Assembly: GCF_914271435.1 (NCBI RefSeq) | Contig: NZ_CAJZAI010000008.1 | Location: forward strand, 62,001 to 126,000 | Source: Cupriavidus laharis | GTDB taxonomy: Bacteria; Pseudomonadota; Gammaproteobacteria; Burkholderiales; Burkholderiaceae | Reading direction: 5' to 3' | DNA length: 64,000 nt | Shown: piece by piece, positions 39,135 to 48,523 of the stretch | Layout of the letters: each line of letters starts with the position of its first letter | Numbering within the stretch: position 1 is the stretch's first letter | Program-made: the position numbers and the translations under genes | The notes under the pieces: model-generated | Database searches by the model: none | What the model was told of the DNA's origin: nothing | What the model saw: only the letters and a program-made list of their open reading frames with translations

Positions 39135-40040
39135 TCAGCGCGCGCGGGCGGCGCGCCATGCGCCGGGCGTGATGCCGAACGCGGAGCGGAAGCGGTTGTT
39201 GAAGTGGCTCGCCGAAGCGAAGCCGGCGCGTACCGCCACCTCGTGCAATGGCAGGCGCGGGTCGCCGAGCAGGCGTAGTGCGCGCTCGAGCCGCGCGCGC
39301 AGGATCCATGCATGCGGCGGCATGCCGAAGCTCACGCGGAACATCCGCGCGAAGTGGTATTCGGACAGGCCCGCCAGCGCGGCCAGCTCGCCGAGCGTCG
39401 GGTTCTGCTCCGGACAGGCCTCGATCCACTCGCGCACCGTGCGGCGCGCCGTGGCGGACAGGCCGCCACGCCAGTCGGCGCCGTGCCGGTGCGCGGCATG
39501 GCTGAGCAGCAGGTGAGTGACGGCGTCATGGGCAAGCGCGTTGCCGGCCATGCGCGCATCGGGCGTCTGCCAGTCGAGCGTGGCCAGGCGCTGGCCGAGC
39601 CCGAACAGGTACGGGTCCTGCGCGAACGTCAGGTCGCGCAACTGCAGGCCGCGCGGCTCGCGGTCCAGCAGCCGGACGCAGTGCCAGGCCACATACCCGG
39701 GGTCGAAGTAGAGGTGCAGGAAACGCTGTGTGCCGCCGACGTGCCAGCGCGAATCATGGTCCGCGGGCAGCACGCAGAGGCGGCCGGGAGCACCGAGGTT
39801 GCCGGGCTGGTCGAGCCGATATGTGGAGTGGCCGCCTTCGAGGTATACCGAGAGCGTGTGGTGCCCCGGCTGCGCGTAGGCCGTGTCGTCATGCCGGTTG
39901 CGCCACAACGCCAGGCCCAGTCCGTCGCCAAGCGCGGCAGCGCGTTCCAGCGACGCGCGCGAGCCCGTCAGCGCGTTGAACACCGCATGGTGTCGCAACG
40001 GATCGGAGCCGGTGTGGAGGCTGGTGTCAGGGGCGGCCAT
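39135..40040 (-). CDS. AraC-family transcriptional regulator
   Basis: A 301-residue regulator. The N-terminal cupin-like sensor (about 20-160) contains PGHHTLSVYLEGGHSTY and FLHLYFDPGYVA. The C-terminal double HTH (about 200-301) has LGELAALAGLSEYHFARMFR and LHEVAVRAGFASASHFNNRFRSAFG, the AraC signature. ATG at 40040 was chosen over a GTG three codons upstream. The next gene on this strand is an MFS exporter beginning at 41399 and ending at 40152, with an iteron in the gap. Its regulon is unknown. Confidence 0.88.
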   Translation of the reverse strand: MAAPDTSLHTGSDPLRHHAVFNALTGSRASLERAAALGDGLGLALWRNRHDDTAYAQPGHHTLSVYLEGGHSTYRLDQPGNLGAPGRLCVLPADHDSRWHVGGTQRFLHLYFDPGYVAWHCVRLLDREPRGLQLRDLTFAQDPYLFGLGQRLATLDWQTPDARMAGNALAHDAVTHLLLSHAAHRHGADWRGGLSATARRTVREWIEACPEQNPTLGELAALAGLSEYHFARMFRVSFGMPPHAWILRARLERALRLLGDPRLPLHEVAVRAGFASASHFNNRFRSAFGITPGAWRAARAR

Positions 40041-40120
40041 GCGCGTCACGAAAAGATCCGGTGACTATACGCGATCGCCGCAAGCGTTGCCCGGCGGCGC
40101 CACGGGTGCCACGGGTACCA

Positions 40121-40137
40121 CGCAGAAATGGGTACGC
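40121..40137 (+). repeat. Dispersed iteron copy
   Basis: CGCAGAAATGGGTACGC, the T variant common in the origin, lying just beyond the MFS stop and upstream of the AraC gene. Confidence 0.87.
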
Positions 40138-40151
40138 CCGCGCGTGGGCGC

Positions 40152-41399
40152 TCAGGCTGAGTGGTCGTGCAGGCGGTCGCGATGGGTCAGTGCAGGGAAC
40201 AGGCGCATCCACAGCACCACGACCAGCAAGGTGCCCACGCCACCGAGGAGCACCGCGCCGACCGGGCCCAGCAACGCCGCCGTCACGCCGGACTCGAACT
40301 CGCCCAGCTGGTTGGACGCGCCAATAAAGACCGAGTTGACGGCGCCGACGCGGCCGCGCATGTCGTCGGGCGTATCGAGCTGGACCAGCGTCGAGCGCAC
40401 CACCACGCTGATCATGTCGGACGCGCCGAGCACCACCAGCGCGGCCATTGACAGGGGCAGCCAGTGCGACACGCCGAACACCAGCGTAGCCGCGCCAAAC
40501 AGCGCCACGGCTCCGAACATCACCTTGCCCGCGCGCCGGTTGAGCGGATGCCGGGCCAGCCACAGCGCGGTAACCAGCGCGCCGATGGCCGGCGACGAAC
40601 GCAGCAGCCCCAGCCCCCACGGGCCGGTGTGCAGGATGTCGCGCGCATAGATTGGCAGCAGTGCCGTCGCGCCGCCGAGCAGCACCGCGAACAGGTCCAG
40701 CGAGATCGCGCCGAGCAGCACCGGCCGGCTGCGGATGTAGCCAAATCCCGCGAACAGGGTCTTCATGCTCACCGGCGCGGTCAACCGCTGCACAGGCTGG
40801 CGCAGCGTCAGTCCGCTGACCAGGACAGCGGCGATCGCGAACAGCGTGGCGCTCAGCGCATACACCACGCCCGGCCCCGCCACATAGGCAAAGCCGCCGA
40901 TGGCCGGCCCGATGATGATGGCCGCCTGTCCGGCCGAACTGGCCAGCGCCACCGCACGCGGCAACTGGCGCGGCGTCACCACGCTCGGCAGCAGGGCCTG
41001 CAGCGTCGGCGTTTCGAACGCGCGCGTCGCACCGATCAGCGCGACGAACACGAAGATATGCTCGGGGTTGATCCAGCCAGAGAGACTCGCCACCGCCATC
41101 GCCACAGCGATCAGCGCTTCGAGCGCCTGGCACGTACGGACGATGCGCCGCCGGTCGAAGCGATCCGCCACGTGGCCGGACATCAGGATCAGCGCCACCG
41201 ACGGCAGGAACTGCACCAGTCCCACCAGGCCGAGCATGAACGCGTCGCGCGTCAGGTCATACATCTGCCACCCGACCGCCACCGTAAAGATCTGGTAGCC
41301 GATGGTGGTGCACAGGCGCGCAAACCAGAAACGGCGGAACGAGGCATCGCCGAAAACGCTGTCGGACGCTTCGGCAGTGGTGGCGGCAGGGGAAGACAT
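40152..41399 (-). CDS. MFS exporter (EntS/MFS_3 type)
   Basis: A 415-residue transporter with about 11-12 hydrophobic segments. It belongs to the EntS-like branch: FRRFWFARLCTTIGYQIFTVAVGWQMYDLT near the N-terminus (seen at 21-50), GHVADRFDRRRIVR near 74-87 and VVVRSTLVQLDTPDDMRGRVGAV near 325-347. Members export siderophores or drugs or have no known cargo. ATG at 41399 was preferred to upstream possibilities that lack family similarity. No siderophore genes are nearby, so the cargo is undetermined. Confidence 0.85.
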   Translation of the reverse strand: MSSPAATTAEASDSVFGDASFRRFWFARLCTTIGYQIFTVAVGWQMYDLTRDAFMLGLVGLVQFLPSVALILMSGHVADRFDRRRIVRTCQALEALIAVAMAVASLSGWINPEHIFVFVALIGATRAFETPTLQALLPSVVTPRQLPRAVALASSAGQAAIIIGPAIGGFAYVAGPGVVYALSATLFAIAAVLVSGLTLRQPVQRLTAPVSMKTLFAGFGYIRSRPVLLGAISLDLFAVLLGGATALLPIYARDILHTGPWGLGLLRSSPAIGALVTALWLARHPLNRRAGKVMFGAVALFGAATLVFGVSHWLPLSMAALVVLGASDMISVVVRSTLVQLDTPDDMRGRVGAVNSVFIGASNQLGEFESGVTAALLGPVGAVLLGGVGTLLVVVLWMRLFPALTHRDRLHDHSA

Positions 41400-41647
41400 G
41401 GGTGGGAATGCAGTGGCGGCTTGCCGGTCAGGACGACGGCTGGCGAGCCCTATCGCCTGCATGCGCGCCAACCGGCTGTCGCGGGCGGCCCGCCAGGACA
41501 AAGAACGCTATTGTACGGGGCATGCAACATTTCGTGCATACACCTGCCGACATTCGCACACTACGTCGAATGGCGTCTCATCCAGTCCGCTCCATGTCTC
41601 TACATCGAAGGCGTGAATATGAGGCCAAGAGCACCCGTAAGACAAAA

Positions 41648-41669
41648 CGGCCCGCATTGTTGCGGGCCG
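41648..41669 (-). terminator. Rho-independent terminator of prfC
   Basis: On the minus strand CGGCCCGC-aacaat-GCGGGCCG is followed by TTTTGTCTT, 26 bp after the prfC stop. Confidence 0.85.
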
Positions 41670-41694
41670 TGTTTTGCATTGGAGAGGTCTTGCC

Positions 41695-43305
41695 TCAGAC
41701 GATCTCGCGCGTCTCCAGGAACTGCACGTTGGGGAACTTCTCCTGCGTGAGCCGCAGGTTGACCATGCTGGGCGCCAGGTAGACGTGGTCGCCGGCACCG
41801 TCGAGCGCGACGTTGTGGCCGGCCTTGGCGATCAGCTTCTCGATCTCGGCCGGCTCGCCCTTGAGCCAGCGCGCGGTCGCGCATTCATGCGATTCGAAGA
41901 TGGCATCGACACCGTACTCGTGCTCGAGCCGGTGCGCCACCACGTCGAACTGCAGGATACCGACCGCGCCGAGCACGAGGTCGTTGGATACGAGCGGGCG
42001 AAACATCTGGGTGGCGCCTTCTTCGGCGAGCTGCTGCAAACCCTTCTGCAACTGCTTGACCTTGAGCGGGTTGTTCAGCCGCGCGCGGCGGAAGAATTCC
42101 GGTGCGAACGACGGGATGCCCGTGAACTTGAGCGGCTCGCCCTCGGTGAAGACATCGCCCAGGCGGATGGTGCCATGGTTCGGCACGCCGATGATGTCGC
42201 CGGCGTAGGCTTCTTCCGTGGTGTTGCGGTCCTGCGCCATGAACGTGATGGCGTTGTTGATGGCCACGGTCTTGCCCTGCGACACATGCAGCAGTTTCAT
42301 GCCGCGTTCGAAGCGGCCCGAGCACACGCGCACGAACGCAATGCGGTCGCGGTGGCGCGGATCCATATTGGCCTGGATCTTGAACACGAAGCCGGTGAAC
42401 CTGGGCTCCTGCGGCTCCACTACGCGCGTTTCGGTGTTGCGCGCGAGCGGCGGCGGCGACAGTTCGCACAGCGCATCGAGCAGCGACTGCACGCCGAAAT
42501 TATTGATGGCGGAACCGAAGTAAACCGGCGTCTGCTTGCCTGCCAGGAACGCTTCCTTGTCGAAGGTGTGCGAAGCGCCGCGCACCAGTTCGATCTCGAG
42601 ACGCAGTTCATCGGCCTGGCTGCCGAGGATGCGATCGAGCTCCGGGTTGTCCAGCCCGTCGAGGATGGCCGCGGTGCCCTTGTCGCCGCGCGGATCGAAC
42701 AGCTGCACCTTGTCGTCGATCAGGTGGTATACGCCGCGGAAGGCCTTGCCCATGCCGATCGGCCAGGTCATCGGCGCGCACTGAATCTGCAGCACGTCCT
42801 CGATCTCGTCTAGCAGTTCGATTGGCGAGCGGCCCTCGCGGTCGAGCTTGTTGATGAAGGTGAGGATGGGCGTATCGCGCAGGCGGCAGACGTTGAGCAG
42901 CTTGATGGTCTGCGCCTCCACGCCGTTGACGGAGTCGATCACCATCACGGCCGAGTCGACCGCGGTCAGCGTGCGGTAGGTGTCTTCCGAGAAGTCCTCG
43001 TGGCCCGGCGTGTCGAGCAGGTTGACGATGTTCTCCTCGGCCTTGCCGCCGGCCCCGTCGGCCGCCCCGCGGCGGTACGGGAACTGCATCACCGACGAGG
43101 TCACGGAAATGCCGCGCTGCTTTTCCAGCTCCATCCAGTCCGAGGTTGCGTGGCGGTCGGCCTTGCGCGCGCGCACTTCGCCGGCCACCTGGATCGCGCC
43201 GCCGAACCACAGCAGCTTCTCTGTCAGCGTGGTCTTGCCCGCGTCAGGGTGGGAGATGATGGCAAAGGTGCGTCGACGCGCAATTTCGGAAACGAGCGAG
43301 CTCAC
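41695..43305 (-). CDS. prfC: Peptide chain release factor 3
   Basis: A 536-residue ribosomal GTPase that recycles RF1/RF2 after termination. G1 is [13 protein letters not shown] near 18-30, the switch region RGISVTSSV near 65, G3 [14 protein letters not shown] near 98-111 and G4 [10 protein letters not shown] near 153-162. RF3-specific domains follow ([14 protein letters not shown] near the end). I chose GTG 43305 ([16 protein letters not shown]), which aligns with family starts; a TTG at 43335 would add ten residues. A good terminator follows. This is a housekeeping gene on the secondary chromosome. Confidence 0.95.
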   Translation of the reverse strand: MSSLVSEIARRRTFAIISHPDAGKTTLTEKLLWFGGAIQVAGEVRARKADRHATSDWMELEKQRGISVTSSVMQFPYRRGAADGAGGKAEENIVNLLDTPGHEDFSEDTYRTLTAVDSAVMVIDSVNGVEAQTIKLLNVCRLRDTPILTFINKLDREGRSPIELLDEIEDVLQIQCAPMTWPIGMGKAFRGVYHLIDDKVQLFDPRGDKGTAAILDGLDNPELDRILGSQADELRLEIELVRGASHTFDKEAFLAGKQTPVYFGSAINNFGVQSLLDALCELSPPPLARNTETRVVEPQEPRFTGFVFKIQANMDPRHRDRIAFVRVCSGRFERGMKLLHVSQGKTVAINNAITFMAQDRNTTEEAYAGDIIGVPNHGTIRLGDVFTEGEPLKFTGIPSFAPEFFRRARLNNPLKVKQLQKGLQQLAEEGATQMFRPLVSNDLVLGAVGILQFDVVAHRLEHEYGVDAIFESHECATARWLKGEPAEIEKLIAKAGHNVALDGAGDHVYLAPSMVNLRLTQEKFPNVQFLETREIV

Positions 43306-43428
43306 GGCAGCGGATAGGGATCGGGAGGATTGCAAAGCCCGGCATGCGGGGGCCGGCCGGGCAACGGCAGGAACCGCAGGCAGGCGGTCGGGCCGGCACT
43401 GCGGGCACGCACGAAAGGGAATGGGGCG

Positions 43429-44352
43429 CTATTTTACCGGTTCGCCGCCCGGCCCGGGAAACGCATCCGCCTGCTGGCCGCGCAGGCTGCCGAACTGCAG
43501 CGCGTACTGGCGCGTCAGCTCCGCACCGAAGAAGAATATCTGTGCGGAGTAATACACCCAGAGCATCAGCGCCACGACCGAGCCGGCCGCGCCGTAGGAC
43601 GACGCCACCGCGCTGTTGCCCAGGTAAATGCCGATCAGGCGCTTGCCGACCGAGAACAGCAGCGCCGTGATGACCGCACCCATGGTGACATCGCGCCAGG
43701 CAATGCGCGCATTGGGCAGCATCTTGAAGATCACGGCGAACAGCGCGGTCACCACCGCGAACGAAAACAGCGTGGAGAGCACATCCGCCACCGGCGCGAA
43801 CCAGGACTGGGTCCACAACTGTCCCCAGAAGCGGTCCACCACGGCCAGCGCCGCATTCACGATCAGCGAGACGAGCAGCATGAACGCCAGCACCAGCACC
43901 AGGCTGAACGACAGCAGGCGCGAGCGCAGCAACTGCTGCCAGCCTGCGGTGGCCGGTACCGGCACATGCCAGATATCGTCCAGGCTGCTCTTGAGCTCGG
44001 CGAAGGCGCTGGTGGCGCCGACAAAGAGGATGCCGGTGGCAATGGTGGCGGCCAGGCCGCTGCCGCCCGCGCGGTGCGTGGCGGCCAGGATGCCCTGGAT
44101 GGCACTGGCACCCTGCTCGCCCACCAGGCCTTCGAGCTGCGCGAAGATCTCGCCGCGCGCGGCCTCGGCGCCGAAGAAGATGCCGGCGATCGAGATCACC
44201 AGCACCAGTATCGGGGCCAGCGAAAACAGCATATAGAAGGACAGCGCGGCACCCTTGCTGGCCGCGCGGTGGGCGAACCACGACTGCACGGCAGCCGTGA
44301 CCACCCGGACCGTGCGCATGCCGGTATGGCGGTCGGGCAGGAAGCGCCTCAT
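43429..44352 (-). CDS. YihY/BrkB-family inner-membrane protein
   Basis: A 307-residue membrane protein with about six helices, of the family once annotated as RNase BN. Characteristic segments are SKGAALSFYMLFSLAPILVL near 33-52, SLDDIWHVPVP near 125-135 and the C-terminal YGAAGSVVALMLWVYYSAQIFFFGAELT near 253-280. The biochemical role is unsettled; the nuclease annotation belongs to another protein. ATG at 44352 is preceded by a weak AGGG. It lies 123 bp downstream of the prfC start region on the same strand. Confidence 0.88.
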   Translation of the reverse strand: MRRFLPDRHTGMRTVRVVTAAVQSWFAHRAASKGAALSFYMLFSLAPILVLVISIAGIFFGAEAARGEIFAQLEGLVGEQGASAIQGILAATHRAGGSGLAATIATGILFVGATSAFAELKSSLDDIWHVPVPATAGWQQLLRSRLLSFSLVLVLAFMLLVSLIVNAALAVVDRFWGQLWTQSWFAPVADVLSTLFSFAVVTALFAVIFKMLPNARIAWRDVTMGAVITALLFSVGKRLIGIYLGNSAVASSYGAAGSVVALMLWVYYSAQIFFFGAELTRQYALQFGSLRGQQADAFPGPGGEPVK

Positions 44353-44648
44353 CCCTGCATACTGTCGGGACGCACGACCCCGAGGGGGATGGTCCCGTTT
44401 ATCGGACAGGTTGTGTTCTTCAGCCGCCATGCTCGGGAGACCTTCGCAACGCCACGGACAGAACGCGGCGTCCGCGGCTTGCCTTTTGCCTGGCACAGCG
44501 GACGCGGCACCTGCGTTCATGATACTGCGCATCGGCACCGGGCGCCGCGCCCGGCAATGCAGAGGCGACCTGCTACAGTAAGACAAGGCACGCCTGCCAG
44601 CGCCTGTGACGCGGCGCCTGCGCCGCAAGTACTGCGAAAGGAGGCACT

Positions 44649-44825
44649 GTGACCCGCACAATCCCGGGGCGGCCCCTGGCCGCCATCCTGTTGCTCGGAC
44701 TGAGCCTGCTGGCATGTGGCGGCTGCGAGCGCAGCCAGCCCGGCCCCAAACCCATCTCCGGCGCAGCTGCCAGCGGCGCCAGCCAATCCTCGGCCCCGGC
44801 ACAACAACCAGCCCCGGCACGCTGA
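44649..44825 (+). CDS. Small predicted lipoprotein
   Basis: A 58-residue protein with a strong ribosome site (AAAGGAGG at 44638-44645) before GTG 44649. It has a basic start, a hydrophobic stretch (LAAILLLGLSLLAC) and a lipobox LLAC, so a mature lipoprotein of about 37 residues rich in Ala, Pro, Ser and Gln is expected, anchored in a membrane. No similarity is recognised. It stands alone; an iteron copy lies 38 bp after its stop. The ribosome site and lipobox make it more credible than its length alone would. Confidence 0.62.
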   Translation: MTRTIPGRPLAAILLLGLSLLACGGCERSQPGPKPISGAAASGASQSSAPAQQPAPAR

Positions 44826-44862
44826 GCCTGCTCGCCCGGACGACGCGGCAAGGCGCTCCCCG

Positions 44863-44879
44863 GCGTACCCGTTTCTGCG
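44863..44879 (-). repeat. Dispersed iteron copy
   Basis: GCGTACCCGTTTCTGCG, an exact consensus copy just after the small lipoprotein gene. Confidence 0.87.
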
Positions 44880-45534
44880 TACCAAGCATTCCGGCGGCAT
44901 GTGGCCGAAGCGTGGCCCGTGTATCAGCCCTGCAACCGTGCGGGAACCGCGGTACTGAAGCCGTACCGGCGCGCAATGCCGCGTAGGACGGGCATCTCGG
45001 CATGCAAGTCTTACGCACGCTGGCCATGGCGGCGCGTAATACCAGCTGCCGGCGTTGCAGCCGCGTAACCGATTCGTCAGCAGCCGTGGCGCGGGCGAGC
45101 CAGGAGGCCCTCGCATCCGCCTGAAAGCCGCATGAAACAAGCGTTTGCGGCCATTGGCACACTTGTCGCTCTCTGTCTGACAGGGAGTAGTAAGAATCAA
45201 TGACGTGCGATACGCAAGGAATGCAGGAGGAGCCCTAGACATGCGTCATCCGCCAGCACGCATGACGGCACGCCGGCGCTCGCACCGGTTGGCGGGACCG
45301 CCGCCGTCTGTCATGGATCTGTTGTCGTCGCCGCTGCTGCCGTATCCGCGTGTGCCTGTGCGGCCCGCATCGCCTTGTGCGCTGTGGAGCCGGGCGCTTG
45401 CGGTGTCGGCATACCGGCGCCGGATGGGACACTAGACCAGGCCACGGCGCACGGGCAACCGGCGCCACAGGCCAGCAGGAATTTGTGCTCCGTCCCCCGG
45501 CGGGCACTTTTTTCCACCAAGGGAGGAGCCACCC
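44880..45534. other. Gap without a convincing gene
   Basis: About 650 bp between two small genes. A 64-codon frame at 45241-45435 has GCAGGAGGAGCCC before its ATG but its protein is Pro/Arg-rich and unlike anything known, so it is not called. No clear promoter or RNA was seen. Confidence 0.5.
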
Positions 45535-45930
45535 ATGAAAGCCGGATACCTTGCCGCCGCCCTGGCTCTGTTCTCGACCAGCGCCGCCGCGGCCAGCTAT
45601 GCCTATTTCGACCGGCCCGACAACGCCAGCGCCAACTCCCATGCCGCCGTGAGCAACGATATCTATGTGCGCGGCTTTGGCTGGGCGTGGGGCGAATTGC
45701 AGTTCAAGCAGGACCCGGGCGCCGCGACGCCGAGCGAGCGGCAGGCACGCGATGGCCTGGACCGCCGCGACGCGGTGCCCGGCCGCCACAACGACGGCGG
45801 CGGTAATGCGCAGCCGCGCAACACGCGCGGCAAGATCAGCATGAACCTGGCGGCCACCCCGTCCACCGGGACGGAAGCTTCCGGGCCGGGCCGCCAGCTA
45901 TACGCGCCGGCCACCACCGTTGTGCGCTGA
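45535..45930 (+). CDS. Small exported protein of unknown function
   Basis: A 131-residue protein with a clear signal peptide (MKAGYLAAALALFSTSAAAA), cleaved before SYAYF, so about 110 residues reach the periplasm or beyond. The ATG follows GGGAGGAGCCACCC. The mature part contains VSNDIYVRGFGWAWGELQFKQ near 38-58 and a disordered, Asn/Gly/Arg-rich second half. I do not recognise a family. It is convergent with the VpsR-like regulator gene, with a long hairpin between them. Confidence 0.72.
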   Translation: MKAGYLAAALALFSTSAAAASYAYFDRPDNASANSHAAVSNDIYVRGFGWAWGELQFKQDPGAATPSERQARDGLDRRDAVPGRHNDGGGNAQPRNTRGKISMNLAATPSTGTEASGPGRQLYAPATTVVR

Positions 45931-45946
45931 CGTGCCGCAAGGCACG

Positions 45947-45991
45947 GGGAAGGGGGAACCGGCGAGCGGACGTCGCCGGTTCCCCCTTCCC
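45947..45991. terminator. Long hairpin between convergent genes
   Basis: A perfect 19-bp stem (arms 45947-45965 and 45973-45991, beginning GGGAAGGGGGAACC) with a 7-bp loop. It lacks a U-tract but sits 17 bp after one gene and 58 bp from the end of the opposing one, so a bidirectional stop is likely. Confidence 0.6.
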
Positions 45992-46049
45992 TGGAGCGCC
46001 TGAGGCCCACGACCTGTCCCCGCGGCCCGCTGCGCTGTGGGTTCCAGCG

Positions 46050-47453
46050 CTACTCGCCTGCGGCCGGCTGCGTTTCCACGCGGATGTTGTGCTTGTGCAT
46101 GAGCCGGTATAGCGTTACGCGCGATACATTCAGCTCGCGCGCGGCCGGCACGACGTGGAAGCCGTGGCTGGCCATGACGCTGCGGATCGCCTCGCGCTCG
46201 GCCTCTTCGCGGATGGCGTCGAGCGTCTTGCGCGGCAGTTCCGTTCCGCCATGCAGCTGCAGGTCATCCGCCGTGATCTTGCGGTTGTCGGTCATCACGA
46301 TGGCACGCCGCACCCGGTTGATCAGCTCGCGCACATTGCCCGGCCAGGCATACTGCATCATCGCCTGCGTGGCGCACGGAGAGAATCCGCGGATACGCCG
46401 GTGGGCTTCGTGCCCGTGCTCGGCCAGCACGGCATTGGCCAGCAGCAGGATGTCCTCGCCGCGCTCGCGCAGCGCCGGGATCGTCAGCGTCAGCACGCAC
46501 AGCCGGTGGAATAGGTCCGAGCGGAAGCGGCCATCGGTCTGCGCCACGACCAGATCCACGTGAGTGGCCGAGATGATGCGCAGGTCCAGCGGAATGGACT
46601 GGTGTCCGCCCAGACGGGTGATGGTGCCCTGCTGCAGGAAGCGCAACAGCGCCACCTGGCTTTCGAGCGGCAGGTCGCCGATTTCATCGAGGAACAGCGT
46701 GCCGCCCTGCGCCTGCTCGATCCAGCCGATCTTGCGCTGGTTCGCGCCGGTGAAGGCGCCCTTCTCGTAGCCGAACAGTTCCGACTGCACCAGGTGCGAC
46801 GGAATCGCACCGCAGTTGATAGCGACGAACGGTCCCTTGCGCCGGCTCGAAGCTTCGTGGATGGCCTGGGCAGCGAGTTCCTTGCCAGTGCCCGATTCGC
46901 CGGAAATGAACACCGGCGCATCGTTGTGCGCGACCTTGGCCAGCGAGCGGAACATTGCGCGCATGGCCGCGCACTCGCCGATCATGGTTCCGTGCGGCGC
47001 CATCTCGGTGGTGCGGCCTTGATGCAGGCAGGCCATGCCATGGGCATGCTTGAGTGTGTAGAGCAGTTCGTCGTACGAGAACGGCGTACGCACGTAGTCG
47101 ACGCAGTAGTCGCGGATCAGGCGGCGCACGCGCTGGTCCGCAAGCCGCGCATCGGTGGTGATCGCCACCCACATCACGTGCAGGTGCTGCAGGCCCTGCT
47201 CCAGTTGCGCGAGTTCGGCATCGCTGTATTCGTCCTGCAGGTCGATCACGCCGGCCATGGGCGCGCTCCCGCGCACGATGCGCTCCAGGTCGCGCACCTG
47301 CTGGATGCGGCGCACGTCCCAGCCCGGCCCGAACTGGGCGGGGGTAAAACCAAAATCCTCATGACGCGACACGACCACGACCTGCGCAGCGCGTGCCGGC
47401 GCCTTGCACAGTCGGTCCATAACGATCTCCCGGACGTTGGGCTTATTGTTCAT
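46050..47453 (-). CDS. VpsR/BerB-like sigma-54-dependent transcriptional activator
   Basis: A 467-residue enhancer-binding protein. Residues 1-150 form an atypical receiver: D71 in GVIDLQDE is at the phosphoacceptor position but the conserved lysine is replaced (VRTPFS). The AAA+ domain has Walker A GESGTGKE 185-192, the sigma-54 contact loop GAFTGA 232-237 and Walker B GGTLFLDEIGDLP near 253-265. A Fis-type HTH ends the protein (AARELNVSRVTLYRLMHK). VpsR and Burkholderia BerB control exopolysaccharide in response to c-di-GMP, so a similar role is reasonable. ATG at 47453 has no strong ribosome site. Confidence 0.87.
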   Translation of the reverse strand: MNNKPNVREIVMDRLCKAPARAAQVVVVSRHEDFGFTPAQFGPGWDVRRIQQVRDLERIVRGSAPMAGVIDLQDEYSDAELAQLEQGLQHLHVMWVAITTDARLADQRVRRLIRDYCVDYVRTPFSYDELLYTLKHAHGMACLHQGRTTEMAPHGTMIGECAAMRAMFRSLAKVAHNDAPVFISGESGTGKELAAQAIHEASSRRKGPFVAINCGAIPSHLVQSELFGYEKGAFTGANQRKIGWIEQAQGGTLFLDEIGDLPLESQVALLRFLQQGTITRLGGHQSIPLDLRIISATHVDLVVAQTDGRFRSDLFHRLCVLTLTIPALRERGEDILLLANAVLAEHGHEAHRRIRGFSPCATQAMMQYAWPGNVRELINRVRRAIVMTDNRKITADDLQLHGGTELPRKTLDAIREEAEREAIRSVMASHGFHVVPAARELNVSRVTLYRLMHKHNIRVETQPAAGE

Positions 47454-47521
47454 CCCGGTTTCCCACCGCACCAGCTCCGGCCCTCCCGGTCGGTGCTGCC
47501 GCCGCGGGCTCGACGTCGGTA

Positions 47522-47980
47522 TCACGAACTGGACTGACTGCGCGCTTGCTCGTCCATGACAGCGAGCGGATCGGTGCCAAGATGCAACGCTTCCTGAAGG
47601 CGGCGGCGCACGGCATCCCGCTCGCGCATCAGTTCGACGCGCGGCGCCTCGGGTGTCTGCCCGGAATACTGGTAGTAAAGGGCCTTGTAGGTCTGCTGGC
47701 TCAGGATCCATTCCTGCAGCAGTTCGCGCTGGCGGACAAGTTCGGCTTCAAGCAGCCGATGGCGCCGCAGCAGGTTCTCGACGGCCTGGCGCGCGTTCGC
47801 AGTCAGCTCGCCCTCCTCGAGCAGTGCGGTCACGCCGGACACCGCCGCGCCGTCATGGCGGATCTTGCGGGTCGCTGATTCACCTGCGGCTTCTCCCAGT
47901 ACAGCCCAGGTGCGATGCATGGAACGACTAGCGGGCTCGCTGATGGGCCCGATGGGTCGCCGGATTTCTCCTGCGGTCAT
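47522..47980 (-). CDS. Coiled-coil protein of unknown function
   Basis: A 152-residue soluble protein. Residues 55-130 form predicted long helices rich in Glu, Arg and Leu (LTANARQAVENLLRRHRLLE, LVRQRELLQEWILSQQ), probably a coiled coil. I recognise no family. ATG at 47980 was preferred to an upstream GTG/ATG frame. It lies 68 bp upstream of the VpsR-like gene on the same strand and is probably its operon partner. A perfect 16-bp palindrome at 48111-48126 lies upstream. Confidence 0.65.
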   Translation of the reverse strand: MTAGEIRRPIGPISEPASRSMHRTWAVLGEAAGESATRKIRHDGAAVSGVTALLEEGELTANARQAVENLLRRHRLLEAELVRQRELLQEWILSQQTYKALYYQYSGQTPEAPRVELMRERDAVRRRLQEALHLGTDPLAVMDEQARSQSSS

Positions 47981-48110
47981 GATCTGATCCCCGTTGTACA
48001 ACACCCCCGGCACTACACGTTCGCGTTTACCACTTTTCTGTCTTGAATTTATTGTCTGCGTGGCGCACGTGTATCCGCACGCTCTGCGCTATCTCTTCGT
48101 GGTGGCGATG

Positions 48111-48126
48111 CCGTATTGCAATACGG
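48111..48126. promoter_or_regulatory. Perfect 16-bp palindrome, possible operator
   Basis: CCGTATTGCAATACGG, about 130 bp upstream of the coiled-coil/VpsR-like operon. The symmetry suits a dimeric regulator. Confidence 0.45.
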
Positions 48127-48217
48127 TCTGATCGGATATGTCCCACGACAGGCGGACTTGCCGAAGCTGTTTCACGGCGCTCATGCGCGCCTTGCCCGGA
48201 TGAACCGGAGTCAAGAA

Positions 48218-48237
48218 GGGGCGCGTTGATGCGCCCC
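48218..48237. repeat. GC-rich hairpin
   Basis: GGGGCGC-gttgat-GCGCCCC followed by TCCCTCTTT on the plus strand. It is terminator-like, but no gene ends just upstream on that strand. Confidence 0.4.
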
Positions 48238-48420
48238 TCCCTCTTTGCCACGCCTATAGTTCAGTGCATTTGCAGCGGTTTGTCCAGCCCCGAGTGGGGG
48301 ATGTCCGACCAAACTCATGCCGGACTCATCCTTTGGGATGAGGCTCGCGGAAAGCGCCTCACCCTCCTCATCCGTAAGGCTGGCGTGCTTCTGCGGCAAT
48401 GTGCTGCGGCGCATCTGGCC

Positions 48421-48437
48421 CGCAGAAACGGGTACGC
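48421..48437 (+). repeat. Dispersed iteron copy
   Basis: CGCAGAAACGGGTACGC, exact, in the gap between the coiled-coil gene and the purine permease. Confidence 0.87.
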
Positions 48438-48453
48438 TCGGCTTCACCGCTCA

Positions 48454-48470
48454 CGCAGAAACAGGTACGC
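48454..48470 (+). repeat. Dispersed iteron copy
   Basis: CGCAGAAACAGGTACGC, 33 bp from the preceding copy (three helical turns) and in the same orientation. Confidence 0.87.
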
Positions 48471-48523
48471 CGCGGGGCCGCGGCACACTACCGGGACAGG
48501 GATTGGCGGCTACCCGCATGGTG

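Noticed and set aside
43429-44352. Ribonuclease BN
   Set aside because: Old annotation of the YihY family; the enzyme activity belongs to an unrelated metallo-beta-lactamase-type protein.
45241-45435. 64-codon frame with a good ribosome site
   Set aside because: Composition is Pro/Arg-rich without recognisable features, and it lies in an otherwise gene-free gap; left as uncertain.
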